Shown here piece after piece: positions 26,461-40,303 of a stretch of DNA of 64,000 bases. The notes beneath the pieces are model-generated. The model saw only the letters and a list, made by a program, of their open reading frames with translations, was not told the origin of the DNA and did no database searches. Origin of the DNA: Pegea sp. RAD2-039 (lineage: Eukaryota; Chordata; Thaliacea; Salpida; Salpidae); contig JAQGEQ010000023.1 of the NCBI GenBank assembly GCA_034620365.1, forward strand, positions 461,574 to 525,573, written 5' to 3'. Made by a program: the position numbers and the translations under genes. Position 1 is the first letter of the stretch. Every line of letters begins with the position of its first letter.

Positions 26461-29400
26461 AATTTATTGACGTTGTTGGTTATTAAGATTCTAATTTTTC
26501 GCACTCACTCACAAAAAAAATACAAATTAAAACTTACTTAGAATCGTACAATAAAGCCATTATAATTAAAATGTGAGCATTTTGTTTGCTTCAATAATTT
26601 TATGCTACAAAATGTTGCTTTAGCTTTATTGCCGTCTTGATAATAATCGTATTAAAATTATTTGGTTGTTGGCTAAACTTATGTTTTGTACAAAAGCTTT
26701 TATGTAATTTTTTGATGAACAGCCAAATTAAAAGTTCAATTTTATTTATTTTTCTTATTTTCATGTTTATTTATTTTGTACTGTCTTATACTAGACTTAT
26801 AAATTTGTTTCATAAACTCTGTTTTATCAACATCTCTTTTGCTTGCCGCTATAATTTTTCCCCTAAAATAGCTTTCGTTATTTTTATTTTTAAATAAACT
26901 TTACAGTTGTACTTGATTGTACTTTTAGTTGTAAATTATTATTTTAAGTTCAAAAAGGTTTGCAGTTAAGTTCAGTTTAGTTTTTTAGTTAAGAAATTGA
27001 AAATATAAATTTAGTTTAAGACTTAATGAACTTTTACAAAAGTAACTTTAATTGTTAAGTAAATGTTTGCTGTAAGAAAAGTTTAAAGTTTCTTTATGCT
27101 TTCTATTTATATAGACACGATTCTTAAATAAACAAGTTCCTTTTATTATTTAAACAAGTTTGATTTTGATCACGTTTAAGTTAAAACAATTTTATTAGTT
27201 AAATGTTATATTAAAAAATCAAATTATAAACACAAAAATATTTTGATCTATATAAGTAGTTTGAAACGAAACAATCAATTAGTTAAATAAATAAAATATA
27301 TAAACAAACTGCAATAATAACTATAAATTAAGTACCTAAGAAAAATTTAAAAACTACTTTTTAAAAAGAAAATAGTCAAAAGCTTTCATAAAATTTGTAT
27401 ATTTATAAAGTGTTTACATTAACATTAAAGCTAATTTTATTAAAATATATATTCATATTAAATTATTTGCAATTTCAACTCTATTTTAGGTTTATTTACA
27501 GAAAATTAACTTCTGAAATATTTTTGATAAAACTGTTTGAATAAATAGTAAATAAATAACTAAATAAGAATTATAAATCTTCTTTCAAAGCAAGCGCAGG
27601 TTTTTACATGTCGCCTATGTAAATCAGTTTTATGTAAATAGAAATTGTGTTTGTTTATAAATCAAAAACTTGAGTATTCACATCGACTTGCTGTAACATT
27701 TACATTCAATATTTACTTTAATTATCTCATTTCATTTTAGAAATAATTAATCACTTTATAAAGTAAAAAAAAATATTTTCTAAATTCACCTCATTGATAA
27801 GCCAACCATCTTGACAAGATGAAAGATTAAAAACATATTTTATATCAAAAACTTTATATTTACATCGGGATCGTGTCATATTTAGTATTTTTAAGTACTG
27901 TACTGTAATCGCTTGATTACTTTTAATACAGTTATAAAGTATTAACTTTTTTTGGTAATTTATTTAATTACGTTGCATAAATACTTAAACTAAACAAGCA
28001 GTTAATAAAGTTAGATATATATTTTTCACTTAATAGTACATATATTTGTAAAAATGAACTAAATTGATAATATTTCAATATTCTTGATGATTGTACAAAG
28101 AAATTTGCCTTCTAAATATTAATTTAACTATGTTATAATACTGAATTTTAATTTCTGTTTTACAACTATTTTAAAGGTTTGCATTTATCTAAAAGTTATC
28201 TTATTGAAGACTTTAGCTTAATTAAAATAGCGATTAGAGTTATTGATAGCTTAGCTGGTAGTAGTAATGGGTACTAACTTCATGAATGAAAGTTTGAATT
28301 TTCAAAATCACCACAAATATTTATTGAAATAAGATATCATTAGTAACAATTTACAAATTGATTTAAGTTTAGCAAAATACTTGGTAATTTTATTTTTTAA
28401 TTTATTAAGAGCGTTACATAAGCCTGTCTTGAGACTTCCTGTTATGATACTTTTCTCATTGGTAAACGATCTGATTTACATTTAACATCGTATCATAATC
28501 ATATTACTAAACATTAACAAAAATAAAGCTTCTAGGTATTATGAAACGCGCTATTTTAAAAACAAGTTTTCAGCAACTTGAAACACTAAACATAAAGTTT
28601 GTTTATAATACCCAAAACCCTTGCTTTCAAGTTTATTTGAAAAAATTTTAAAAACTTTAAATAGTTTTGCTGATTAACTAATTATGCAGATACTTATTTG
28701 GTTAGCTTATAAGGCTTTTGCAATTATTTTAAATGTATTCGTCTAAAAATATGAGAGAAACTTTAAGTTGTTGTATTAGCTCAAATCCTAAGTAGAACAA
28801 AACGAATTAAATATAAAACCACTCGAGGTGGTTTAGCATCTTGAATTGTAAATCTCTTCGACCAACACACCAGGCCAATACTGTTTACTTTTCATTTTAT
28901 TTTATTATATATTTTAAATGTGCAAATAATTAAATAAACTGTTTTTTTTTCTTGGAAACTTTTGAAAGAAATATCTTATTAAACAATTTTCTTAAAGTTT
29001 ATTTAAATAAATTGAATTTAAAAATCACCAACTAAATGTATTTATTTAGTTTAAAGATTATCAGTCCTATAAAAATTAAAATTGAAATAGTTTTAACACA
29101 AATTGATAAACTATTAAACAAATTCAACACAACTTGTTAAAGCAAAAAGAAGTAGGTGACATTTTCTTCAAATTAGTATAAAATCAAAGTTTATATTTTT
29201 CAAAACAATCAATTTTAAGATTATTAGAGAGAAATTTTTTCCTAAAAAGATAAAAAAGTATTCAAACAGTTTAGATATGATGTATGCTAAAAAAATAAAT
29301 TATATAGTAATATTTGTCTGTCATTTATTGTTAAAAGTAATTTCTTTTAGTTTTTACTTACTACAAAAAATATTAGCCAATGAAAAAACTTAATTTATTT

Positions 29401-30581
29401 GTGAATAAAATAATATATTTTAAAATAAGTTTAAAAAACTTTTTTGAAATTACAAATACTTTATACTTCTAATATGAAATTGAACAGAATATAACATCAA
29501 CATAGATAATTTTAGTTATATAACATCCATATATTTGTAAAATGCAAGCATGTAATCAGACATTTAATGTCAGGTAAAAATTTACCTATCTCAACCACAT
29601 ATCCAAATTATTTTTGTTGCAGAATAATACTTAGTTCTTATCTTCCAGGATTTTAAATGATCGCTTGAAGGAAACGATCATTACTTCATTTCCGATTACG
29701 GATAATAGTTTTCTGATTTTAACCAATTTGAGATCTTTATCAAACTAATTATTAGTTTTTCAGAACCATTTTAGTCTTCATTATATAAAGAGTTAATTGT
29801 AATGATGTAATCTAGAAATTACATTTGAAAAATTAACTGTTAATCAGTTTTTATCAGTTTCTTGAGTCTAATTTACTTACTACTAAAATGACAGTAAAAA
29901 CATCTCGATTTAAACCATATAAATCTTTTGTGATAAACAATATCAAAAACTAAAGACAATAAGATTACAAAGCAAACATTATAAGCCGTCTCAAGGAACA
30001 ATCAGAGATATTATAAAGCAAAATTCTTGATAAACGCATTAAAGGATGTTATCAAATAAAACATGTACGTAACATTGGTTCTGAACGAAATTAAATTCTC
30101 ATTTAAACGATTAGTAATTTCTGAATTGAAGCTTTTAGTGTCACAACATTTTGGTTGTAGATCTCTTTATGATTTAGAACTAAATTACCATATAGTTAAT
30201 CTATCTGACGTATTTCAGAGTGTAATCAGTGTTTTTTTAACAAGTCTTAAAAAGAATAATATAAAGCAGTAATAGATGTAAATGTAATTAAAAAAACAAA
30301 AAAGAGTTAAACCTTAAATCAGATTTAACACTTAATACCATTTTAACGTGATTTTATTAAAGCAAGGATTTTAGCAACAAGGGTTTCATGTGTTTGATAT
30401 GATTGAGAGAAATTAAATTTTTTCACAAACTGCAACAACAACAACCTCTAGTGATATATCTGAAGGCTTTTTTCACTCGAAAGTATCGGATATAAAATGA
30501 GATGAATCGCCTCAAAATGCACTAAGTGAAGAAATAGCCCAAAATTTCTTAAAGTGTTTCAAGCCTTTTATAACAACGATA
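26461..30581. other. Intergenic spacer between the two secreted peptide genes
   Basis: About 4.1 kb of A/T-rich DNA holding no third copy that I can see. The 86-codon frame at 26637-26897 is low-complexity 3' flank. A hairpin AAACCAC-TCGAG-GTGGTTT lies at 28816-28834. An 8-bp hairpin (AATGATCG/CGATCATT) lies near 29656-29682. The frame at 30063-30272 has no recognisable motif. Confidence 0.6.
28816..28834. repeat. Short perfect hairpin, 7-bp stem, 5-nt loop
   Basis: Arms AAACCAC and GTGGTTT flank the loop TCGAG. The stem has three G-C pairs in otherwise A/T-rich spacer. It does not match the histone 3' stem-loop. Function unknown. Confidence 0.7.
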
Positions 30582-31079
30582 ATGAGTATTCAATATTCGA
30601 TCTTCATCATCTTCTTCATCTCTATGATCATTTGCAGTACAAATGGAAAGAGTCTTTCCAGGTAAGACAAACGTTGCTTCAAAGTTTTGTTTATTTATTT
30701 AATCAATTTTCTGATCAGACGTAAACGAACTCCCGAAGCTGAATTAGATAGAGTAAGACGACATCAGATGAATCAATACGTTCGGATTTTGATCAGAAAA
30801 GAGGAAGAAGCTAAACCTGAAATCATAACAGACCCAAACTTTTCCGAAGTTGGTAATCGAATGGAACCTGGTCCAAGACCAAGACATATACCCGGCTTAG
30901 TCCCTACCTTAGTATACGGGGAGCCAGTTCCTTTTGGCTTGGCTGGCTTCAATGATAGAGCTGCAATTGAAGAAAAATTAATTAGATTTTGTATTCGGTT
31001 AAAAGCAAAACTGAGAAGAGTGGCTGGTAATGTAGAGGTTACTTGTTCTACTTATGCTTTATCAAAAGGTCCCGCTTAG
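30582..31079 (+). CDS. Secreted preproprotein 2, two-cysteine family (unrecognised)
   Basis: Two exons (30582-30661 and 30719-31079) join through a split Arg codon (AG|A) to give 146 residues. A signal peptide covers about residues 1-22 (long Ile/Phe core). The join reads GKSLSR-RKRTPEAE, giving a tribasic RKR at 28-30, a probable convertase site. Next is a charged helix-like region (residues about 31-60) and a Pro/Gly-rich linker. The C-terminal motif FCIRLKAKLRR..NVEVTC carries the only mature cysteines, C118 and C136. The same gene layout and motif occur in the gene at 25862. AATAAA lies at 31317-31322. No strong acceptor was seen just before the ATG. Peptide hormone, growth factor-like or defence roles are all possible, and none is shown by the sequence. 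Confidence 0.85.
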
Positions 31080-33372
31080 CAAGGACTTTTGGTTTAATTC
31101 TAAATATAAATATTTAAGTGAAACGCATCTGAATTTAAAATGCAAGTTGTCGCCATAAAAAGTTGTTTGTACTTTCTTATTGTTTGGCTTTTAGGTGCAG
31201 TTATTTTTTTAATTTAATCTAATTGAATAAGTTATATATGACTGAAACTGTTTATTATTTATCCTTTTTAACTGCTTCATTTTTGGCACTATTGCTACTG
31301 TTGCATTTCGTAAAAAAATAAAACTATAAAAAAACTGAAATTATATTTGGTGTTTTATTTTTAATAGAAACCATTTGACAAATTAAAACTTTATAAAACC
31401 CAGCATGGATACACCATCATTAAACTATGCTTGTGTTAAGGTGTCTCATTAGATATCACAAATGGATTTGAAAAAGTGAAAACCTATCAACTTAGTTGTA
31501 AAACATTTGATAAGTTTTTTAAATGGTGTGTGCTGATTATCAAATGTAAACTGCTTCAAATGTTTTATTGTGATTTAAGTTTTGAATTTACTTTATTTTT
31601 CTTTATAGCAAGCTTTTAAAAGTTTTTAACTAATCGCAATTAAATATAAGAATCAGTTTTTGTTAGCAGCTTGAATTACCTTAGACAAAGTGTTATGTAT
31701 TTGATGCAAAGAAACACAAGAGTAACTTTAATAATTTTGGACTTAATATATTATAAGCATAAGCTTGAAAGCATATCTTATGGCCATTAAAACCCTGGTA
31801 TCAAAGTATCTTAATGATAATCAAGTTTTCTTCTAACAGATTGGTGTTTATTGAAATACTGACATGAGATTTTATCAAAAAGATCTTAGCAAATATACTT
31901 TTTAGATCAGATAAACGTTGATGTCGCTAATGATATTGCCATTAGGATGTCAATCAAAAGGTCATTTCAACGATAATATCAAAATTATGTTTCTTATTAT
32001 AGTTGCAATTCAAAAAACACACCTTTAAAAAATCCTAGGTTGTTTTTACAATATTTTTTTATTATTGATTTCTAATATTACTGAATTTTGAAGCTTGATG
32101 AAAAGTTTACAATCTTTGATAATAACTGTCCAAGTTCATTACTTGATTTTAACTTGCAAATTGATAAAAACTTACCAAATAAAAGTAATTTTCTTTTCTA
32201 TATGATGAACTTACACAGTTACTTCTTCTTTAATCAGGAATTTTTATTTGATTTATAACTGATAATAAATATAATTTATAAAAGTATTTTTTAATTCAAC
32301 TCCAACAAACACTTTAGTTAAAACCTCCAACCCAAAAATGAAATCTTCAAAGAACTTTCAGATTACAAAAGAGACTTCAAAAATTTGATAAAATCTACTT
32401 AAAGATCAGCCTAAGATTTGAAAATAGATCTAAAAATAGGTTGCTGAAGTCACTAGTAATCAGAGAATTTAGTTGCTACATCAGATTTCATGTACATCAA
32501 ATAAATGTTTGCTGTTTTTCGATTACTTTTGTTCACATAAGCTCGAGTACAAAATCTACGTTGACCATGTAACTTGACGCACGTCTTAATCGATTGAGAA
32601 ATTATTATTTTCCGTTGATAACTTTGATTGCGTCACTAAACGTAGTTATGAGCTAAATTGTTGGTTAGTTTCAAAAAGTTTTAATGATTTTTACACTTGG
32701 TTATTCGTCAAAAACAGTTTTATTGCTTTAAACCAAATGTCTTTTAATACATGCTAAAAATGAAATACAGATTATTTAAAAAATATAAAAAGTGTTTCAG
32801 GATAATCAATTTTGAGGTTTAGTAAATCTATTATATCTTCACAAAATAAAATCAAGTTTAGTTTACAAAACTTTAAATACTTTCTTAAGACTTTAAATAA
32901 TATTGATTAAGTAGCAACAGTTCAAAGATTACTTTTCTTGTGTTAGATTGGTAAACATATTTTTTATTTATCTGAATGATTTAAAGCGATTTATGGTTAC
33001 ACTAAAAAGTTTCATCATTATTGTTCAGATTTCAAGTCTTTTAAAATAAATTAGAAGAATGATATAAGTTGTGAAAACTAAAATTATTATGGTTTTACTC
33101 AAAAACTTTTTTTATACTAATATTTTCTATCAAAGTTGATACCTGAATCTTTTTAGGCAACAATTATATAAGAAAAACACCCTAAGCTAATAAAAAACAA
33201 TTTTTGCAAAGTTTAACAATTGCAATAAATGCAGCAAAATCTATTTTATAATAAATTTGATTTTATAAAGATGTTATTGTGTACTACAACTAATGAATAG
33301 TACTGTTGTAGTTTTAAACATTTCTGTAAAATTTGCCTGATAAACTCTTATATCTAATACACAACAAAGCCA

Positions 33373-33387
33373 GCAGATATTATCTGC
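33373..33387. repeat. 15-bp palindrome
   Basis: GCAGATA and TATCTGC flank a single T. The arms contain GATA/TATC cores, so it could be a dimeric GATA-type binding site, but nothing around it confirms this. Confidence 0.6.
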
Positions 33388-35160
33388 CGAAGAAGACTTG
33401 TAATTTCACTAATTTGTTCATAAACAGATAAATTTTGGTCAGAATATTACTTTCAATACTTTAAGTTAATTAAACTTAAGTTATATAATTTCTTAAGTAG
33501 AGTTAACAATTTAATTTTAATTATTATTCATTTTAAATAATGTTTCAATTAATAGTAAAACTTGTATTAATTACTGGAAATGTGCTATCTCAATTTAAAA
33601 CATTTTGTCTTACAGAAAAATCGTTAACTTTAAAACTGTTTACGATTGTTTTTATTGTTAAAACATTTTTTATTCTTAAGTCATATTTCTGTTAACTCAT
33701 TAAGTTTAACACCTAAATGAACTGTAAGTAGTAAAATACATTTTAAATCTAAATTTGTATTTTTTCATGGAAAAAATTATATAAGAAGCTTAACTAGAAT
33801 AATGCAAAATTTAATTACAGTTTCTTAACAGGTCTAGAAGTTATGAAAAATAAAACTTATTAAAAACGTTTGTACAACGTGACTGAAAAGTTGATTGGCT
33901 AAACCAAAATGATATCAAGTTCTAAAAATAAGTTTTAAGGTATTTTTAAAAGGTAATTTTTATTGGAAATCAGGATTAAAATTACGGTTTGCTTTTTTAA
34001 ATAACTTACATTTATAGGGGGTAAACCATGTGACGCCAAGTAATGTAAAATAATTACTTTGTTGCAGAACCAAGATGATTTAATCACTATGTATTATCTA
34101 TTTACGTAAAATGTAAATTGTAAGTATATGAAATTACTCACATCTTGTTTATAATCGATAGAATTAAGAAAATTCCAAAATAACATAACAAAATTAAATC
34201 ATATTCTTTGAAAAGATGTACTTACAAGATTTTTAACTGAAAACATGTTGGGTATTTCTGAATATCTAACAAAAACTAAATTAAATTCAAACTTTGATTG
34301 TATTTATTTGTTTTATAAATCAAATGAAATGAATGGTGGGAATTAAAGTTCAATTTATCTTAAATTAAATAGGAATTATTTGGCTGGTATTTAGGAATTT
34401 TATTCACAAAGACCAAACAAGTTTTATTATAATAAACTTCTATAAAAATTGGTTAGAAGTTACGAAAGTGGCGTTTATCTTTTGTAATTCACTTACTTTT
34501 TAACAGCTGTGACTCGTTAACTATTTAACGATTGAACTATTAAAGACGTACATAGAATTAAGAAATGACGTGAGAAACTAAATAATTTATTGATTCCATT
34601 ATAATTATGGTTATTATTGATGTCACGTGGTTTTTTTATTGACGTTCAGATGAATTTCTCAAATAGAAATTTAAATCAAATATACTTTGAGAAAAGTGTT
34701 TGAAAGATTTTTATTTTGTAATAAATGCTGACAGTTATAAATAAAGATTTCTAATTTTCTTGTAATTTTTTTCTGACTTACAAATAATATTTTCAACAAT
34801 ATTGCTTAAATATAAAGCTTATAAATTATATATGTTTATCTAAAAATAAACGTTAATATTATTACTGTGAAAAATCTATTTTCTGAAATTTATTTTCTTT
34901 TATATAGTGATAGTTTAAAACGGTCATATACTTCTTAGTTTGCTTATTAAAGAATAAATGTGGGTGTAAAAAGATTGCTTCAAAAAAAGTTTTGAAACAT
35001 TTGTTTATTGAAAAAAGTTTGTAAAATTTTAATAGTTTCTTTTTATTCTAAAGTGTTTGTGGTTTTTCGGATGTTTACATCACTTCAACCACATTAAACA
35101 ATAGCCTACAGTCTTTTTTTGTGTGGTAATATCCTTTTCATTATTTATGGTTCAAACAGT

Positions 35161-35184
35161 CGGTTTCTTTAGTAGTTGAAACCG
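35161..35184. repeat. Hairpin, 7-bp stem, 10-nt loop
   Basis: Arms CGGTTTC (35161-35167) and GAAACCG (35178-35184) are perfectly complementary and lie in a locally G+C-richer patch. No RNA family is recognised, and the stem is too short for a typical pre-miRNA. Confidence 0.6.
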
Positions 35185-38129
35185 GAAACAAACCCGAAGG
35201 TACACTAATTCAAATGAAGCTTCGACTTTGATTTTTTTACAATGGCATTACTGAATATAGGAAAATTATTCATTAATAAGTTACTAATCCTTTAAAGTAT
35301 CAAGCTAAACTCTTAAAAAGTGGTTTAATAAAATATTAATCATGTTAAAATCAAATCTCTGTTACATTGAATAGTATAACAAAGAAAATGTAATCGTGTT
35401 ATAACAATACTTTATAGATACGATTTTTCAAGTACTTATCAGCCTATTTTTTGTGATAGTTATATTTGCAGTTGTCATAATTTAAACAAGCAGAAAAAAC
35501 TCAAGTTAAATCAAAGCAAACCGTTTTTAAACATAAATAAAGTTTTCTAAAGCTTAAGATATTTTCAACAATTAAGGTATTTTATTCATAAAAATTTTGT
35601 ATGAAAATATTTCCGCATAATTCTAAAATTTATTCAATATTCACAAAGTAAAATTTTAAGTATTTAAAAATACTTCAAACTTTTTATTTGGAAACAAAAA
35701 AGTTGTTAAGTAAAATTTGAAATAGTTTATTATTATTATGTTCTGTAAATTTATTTTTGGTCTATTAAAAGTTTTCTAAGTTAATTTTTGTAATTTATGT
35801 AAATCGTGAAATTTCATACAGCTACATTTATTTTAAAATATTCAAATTATACTTTTCAAGTATTGCTGCAAATATTATAATTTTGTTTATTGTTTAAAGT
35901 AATCCTATTTCCTATATAAAAATTAAACACTTTTATAAGAGTAAATAGCAACCTAATATAAAGCAAAATGATACTGTACATAATCATATAATAAATTGCA
36001 TATAAATCACTAAGCACATATTTAAAGCAACAGCATCAGCTACCGTTTAAAATTTCCAGACCAAAAGTTCTTATGACAATAGATCGAAAATACTAAGTTA
36101 ATTGTTGTTAAAGATAAAGCTTAATATAAGAGATTTATATTTTAAATTTTTATTTCAATATAAGTTTGAATTTCAAGTATAAATATCATCAAAACAATAT
36201 AGCATCAGGCTATACAAGAATATCTTACTAGATAAGTTTAACTAATTTAAATTGTAATTAACATACTTAAGATGCAGTTTGAATAATAATAGATAGATGA
36301 TAACTTTAGTGAGTGTTTTACAAACACATTGTATTTTTAAGTTTTCGTAAAATCTTAGTGAGTATGCCAAAATGAAATAACTTCAAATTGTCTAATGTAG
36401 GACCTAAAAAGTCTTTAACCATGTGCGTTTAATCAGTTTCACACAAATTTTGGTGCTTGTAGAAATGTGGTTGAAGCAACAAGCTTTTTAAACAAAACTT
36501 TTTGATTTAAAAAAAAAGTTTGCAAATTGTCTTTAAGCTAAGTTAAGAACATTATTCTTAAATTTTCAGGTGCAAAGTCACAAAGATAATTTTCCTTTTT
36601 ATCAAGGACTTTAAATATTTTCTCATGACTATATACAAAATTTTATTATAAAGATTGAAAGAGAACTTTTCATGCAAAAAAATGTTTAAGTCCTCACTTA
36701 ATAATTTTTAAATAATCTTTACTGGCCTAAATTAGTAGGATACAAGATAAAATACTTCCTTTTTCATTAGCTGATGTAACAGTTTTACTTTCAGAATGTC
36801 CAGTGCTCAAAAGTCAACTGTTTGTTTTTAATTTGAAGAAGTAACCTTCGTGTTTTTTTCGAAGGAGCGTACACGGTGCCAGTAATCATCATCTATTTAA
36901 CCACCAAGCGTAAGATTTTTCTGGGTATACGTTTCATATCAAAAAATGTCTTAAGCTGATTCATATTAAATCTAATTAAACTCATTAATCAGCAAGTATA
37001 TATCCATCTAAAATATGTCATATTTCCAAACTGTAGTTTAAAAAATTATTATTATCATTAAAAAATAGGTTTGAATATTTTTATGTAAGATTTGATTTAC
37101 TACATAGCAGATATAAGCTGAACTTAAGTAAAATTAATATATTTAATAAAGGCAACTTTTAAAACCCTCTCTGCCAACTTAAAGTCTGTCTTTTCACTAC
37201 CTTCAACCACAAGGTTAGTTTGTAAGACCAATTCTCTGAGTTAGGTTTTTCAGAGTTTGCCTGAGAAGTTTTTATAGAACAAGATTAGTCAGTTTGCGAT
37301 TAACTAAACTTGTGTGTTTAACTGCTACCTAAAATTTCTTATTAGGCTAGAAAAGGTGTTTGATAGATATTTAAAACATCAAGTAATATAAGAGTCATCT
37401 AAAATCTTTTTAACGATTTTAACAAGTAGTAAAAGTTTCATAAAAAAAACTGATAATCAATTGGTTACTAATTTAATAATAACTATTCTTATGTGTTATA
37501 CAAAAACAATCAAAATCTACATCAAATATAAAATATAAATTCTGATAAAATGTTAAAAACTGGAAAGGATTTCTGTAGAATCAACTTTTACTCAGCTGTC
37601 TATATTCAATCTTGTTTACAATGTTATTCTTATAAACGGCTTGATGTAGAAATAAGAAAATACTAATAACACTAGGACTAAGGCTTATAGAGGACTTTCA
37701 ATATGACAAAAGTTTGTAGCTTGAAATTTATTTCATGAAATTTAGAAAAGACTTTACTTATTTCTAAGTTCATGTAAAAGAAAACATCACAACTTAATTT
37801 TTAAAAAAGTTAATAATTTTTTTTGGTAACATTATATAACTGAAGAAGCAAAAAATAGTTAAAGACACTAGAAAAATTAATGAATTTTCAATCTTGAAGA
37901 TTCAATAAATAGAGCAACAGTAAAACTCACACAAAGCCATTATCTTATCATTATATTTTCATTATAAAGTTCACACTAATTATCGTTTGCTAATTTGTAA
38001 AAAAGTATACAGCATAATATATAAACATATAAATAATATATAAATGTTATATATTCAAACTGTTAACAAGTTTTATTTATAACTGAAAAATTAAAAGTTT
38101 GAAATTATAAGTATTAAAATTATTAGTTA

Positions 38130-38724
38130 TTAGTCTTCTTTTTTGGAAAAAGATTTATTTTTATTTGGATAATCAGAAGATTTACAATATAATTTTGAAA
38201 GTGAAGAACCATAAACCCTCCATGCTATATAAATAGCAAAAAGTAAAAATCCAATTATCACAAGCTCTGAAATAATTACTTGATATTGCCAATCAGATTG
38301 CATCCAATAATTGTGGAAGTTTTTGATGCTTTCAGTCAAAAGGAATGTTTTATCAACATCACTCAGAAATTGTTTAAAAGATGTCAAATTGAAGCTATAA
38401 AAGAAAATGGTTTATTAATATAAAATTTTTAAAAAGTGAAAATATAAAAGTGACTTAAATTTTTTAACTTTTTAACTATCATAGATAAACAAATTATAGT
38501 AAACAATTGAAACTTCATAAAAACAACTTATATCAAATTACCATTTTAAACACATTTATAATAAATTTATTAATAATATTGCTTTAAAAACATGAAAAAT
38601 ATATAGAAAAAAATGAAAAAAGACATCAGTTTTAATAAAAGTAAAAAGTACTAAATAGTAAATAAATTTACATTTCAATTTCTTTAAGATTTTGAGTTAA
38701 GATGTTCTTTAAACTTTCTGACAT
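38130..38724 (-). CDS. Small single-pass membrane protein (unrecognised)
   Basis: Two exons, 38724-38672 and 38394-38130, join in phase 2 through an Ile codon (AT|C) to give 105 residues. The start MSESLKNIL follows a TTATTTTTCAG acceptor by about 50 nt. The N-terminal 55 residues are polar and helix-prone. One transmembrane segment lies at about 61-83 (core VIIGFLLFAIYIAW). A short basic, Ser/Lys-rich tail ends in KKED. The ending resembles a KKxx-type retrieval signal only loosely, because the lysines are at -4 and -3 (K-K-E-D), which does fit the KKXX spacing, so ER residence is possible. I do not recognise the family. Small integral membrane proteins of this size are common in animals. 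Confidence 0.7.
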
Positions 38725-40303
38725 TTTGAGATTTACTTACAAAACCAAATACTTTTATTTATCAAATAACAGTTCCTGAAAAATAAGAAATTTTAAATAT
38801 ATATTTTATAGTAAATTTCGTGAAACTGACACCATTTTAGTTCTACAAGTCTTTCATTTAAAGTATATCAAAAAGCTTATTTTTAAGAAAGCAAAGAAAC
38901 AAATAAGTAATGTAATAATTAAATCTGTTATATAGGGGATTTCCCGTTTTACGGCCATAATACAATTTTGATATCAAGTATATTATATATAAAAAGATTT
39001 TTTCTTAAACTGTAATTTAATATTCTACTTTTAATTCTAACACTTCTCGTAAAATTTTACTAGAATGTGTTGATCTGCTTATGTGGTTATAACAGATTGG
39101 TTAAACTTTTACGAGTTTTATTTGTAACAAAATCTAAGCATTTATATCGAAAAATTATGTTTGAATTGTTATCTTTAAGGTATCTTATCTACTTTCAAGT
39201 TTAAAGCTAAGTTTTAAAATAATAAATCGATCTTTGTTTTAGTACTCAATTGGTAGAAAAATTTTTAATGAGCGTCAAAATTAATTACAGCAAATTCTTT
39301 GCTAAACGATTTTATTAATTATTGTATCATAGAATTTTTGGTAAATCTGTTTTACTGGTCAATTTTAATTCTTTATAATTCATATTACGACTAAGGATCA
39401 ACTCTTTACGCTGTTCTATATAGGCAAATCATAAGTATAAATAAATGAGAAAAATCGGTATTTTATAAGGGGTTTTAAGGTACTTTCCCTTATCTAAGTA
39501 AATTTCAATTATACTTTGAATGAAAAGTTAACTTTCTTAATTGATAACTTATTTTTTTAAATATAGTATTTTCCATAAAACAATCCTATATCTACAAAAG
39601 TTTACAAAGAAATCGTTTTAATTTTCTACATTAACTATATCTATTCTATAACTTCTTAATTTACTTAAGTTACCATTTGTGTCATTGAATTTGCTCTTTA
39701 AATAATTTTTTATTGAAAAAGTCAATTTATAATTTAAAACTTTAATCTACAAAATATATCCATATTTTGTTTATTCTATATTTTATGGTATATATACTTT
39801 CAAACTAGACCATGTTGATATGCTTATATTGTTAAATATTAATTTTTTAATATTTTGTTCCATTATTTTTTACTTTATTCAACGCATTTTATTTATGACG
39901 AGCTTCAGAATTATGAAAAAATCATTTTAGTTAGATTTACATTTTTTTCTTAAATTTTTATATATTATGCTGTCTTAGTTACTATACAAATATATTTCAA
40001 ATTATTTTAGAGAAAATTAGATTTTAAATTTTTAAATAATCTATTTTTTCTCCTTAAGCTTTGACTTTGATGAGGTATTTTAGATAAAGAAATAAATTTA
40101 TATAATTATATAGATATATAATTTGATATTTTCTTCAAAAATAATAAATTTCCCTTTTGTATATTTTGTATAAGCTGCAACGAAGTCTTAAGATAAATTA
40201 AAAATATATTTATAATATTTATCATTTGTATTTAGAATGGAAGAATTTTTTTAGATAAATAAATTTTGTTTTTAGTTTAAACTTGAAAGTTTGTTGAAAC
40301 AAA
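38725..40303. other. Intergenic, divergent promoter region
   Basis: This stretch lies between the small membrane protein gene (-) and NAT9 (+). It is A/T-rich with no recognisable gene. The last 300 bp are T-rich and end in a TTTTGTTTTTAG acceptor just before the NAT9 leader. Confidence 0.6.

Larger units (their letters stand above)
31080..38129. other. Intergenic, 7 kb, no gene recognised
   Basis: A gene desert of A/T-rich DNA. The first 250 bp are the 3' flank of peptide gene 2. Small symmetric elements include the palindrome GCAGATA-T-TATCTGC at 33373-33387, a hairpin CGGTTTC/GAAACCG at 35161-35184 and CCTTCG/CGAAGG at 36845-36865. No open frame has recognisable homology. Confidence 0.6.

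Noticed and set aside
26637-26897. 86-codon hydrophobic open frame after peptide gene 1
   Set aside because: It lies just past the poly(A) signal and has no signal-peptide logic or homology. T-rich DNA gives Phe/Leu/Ile by chance.
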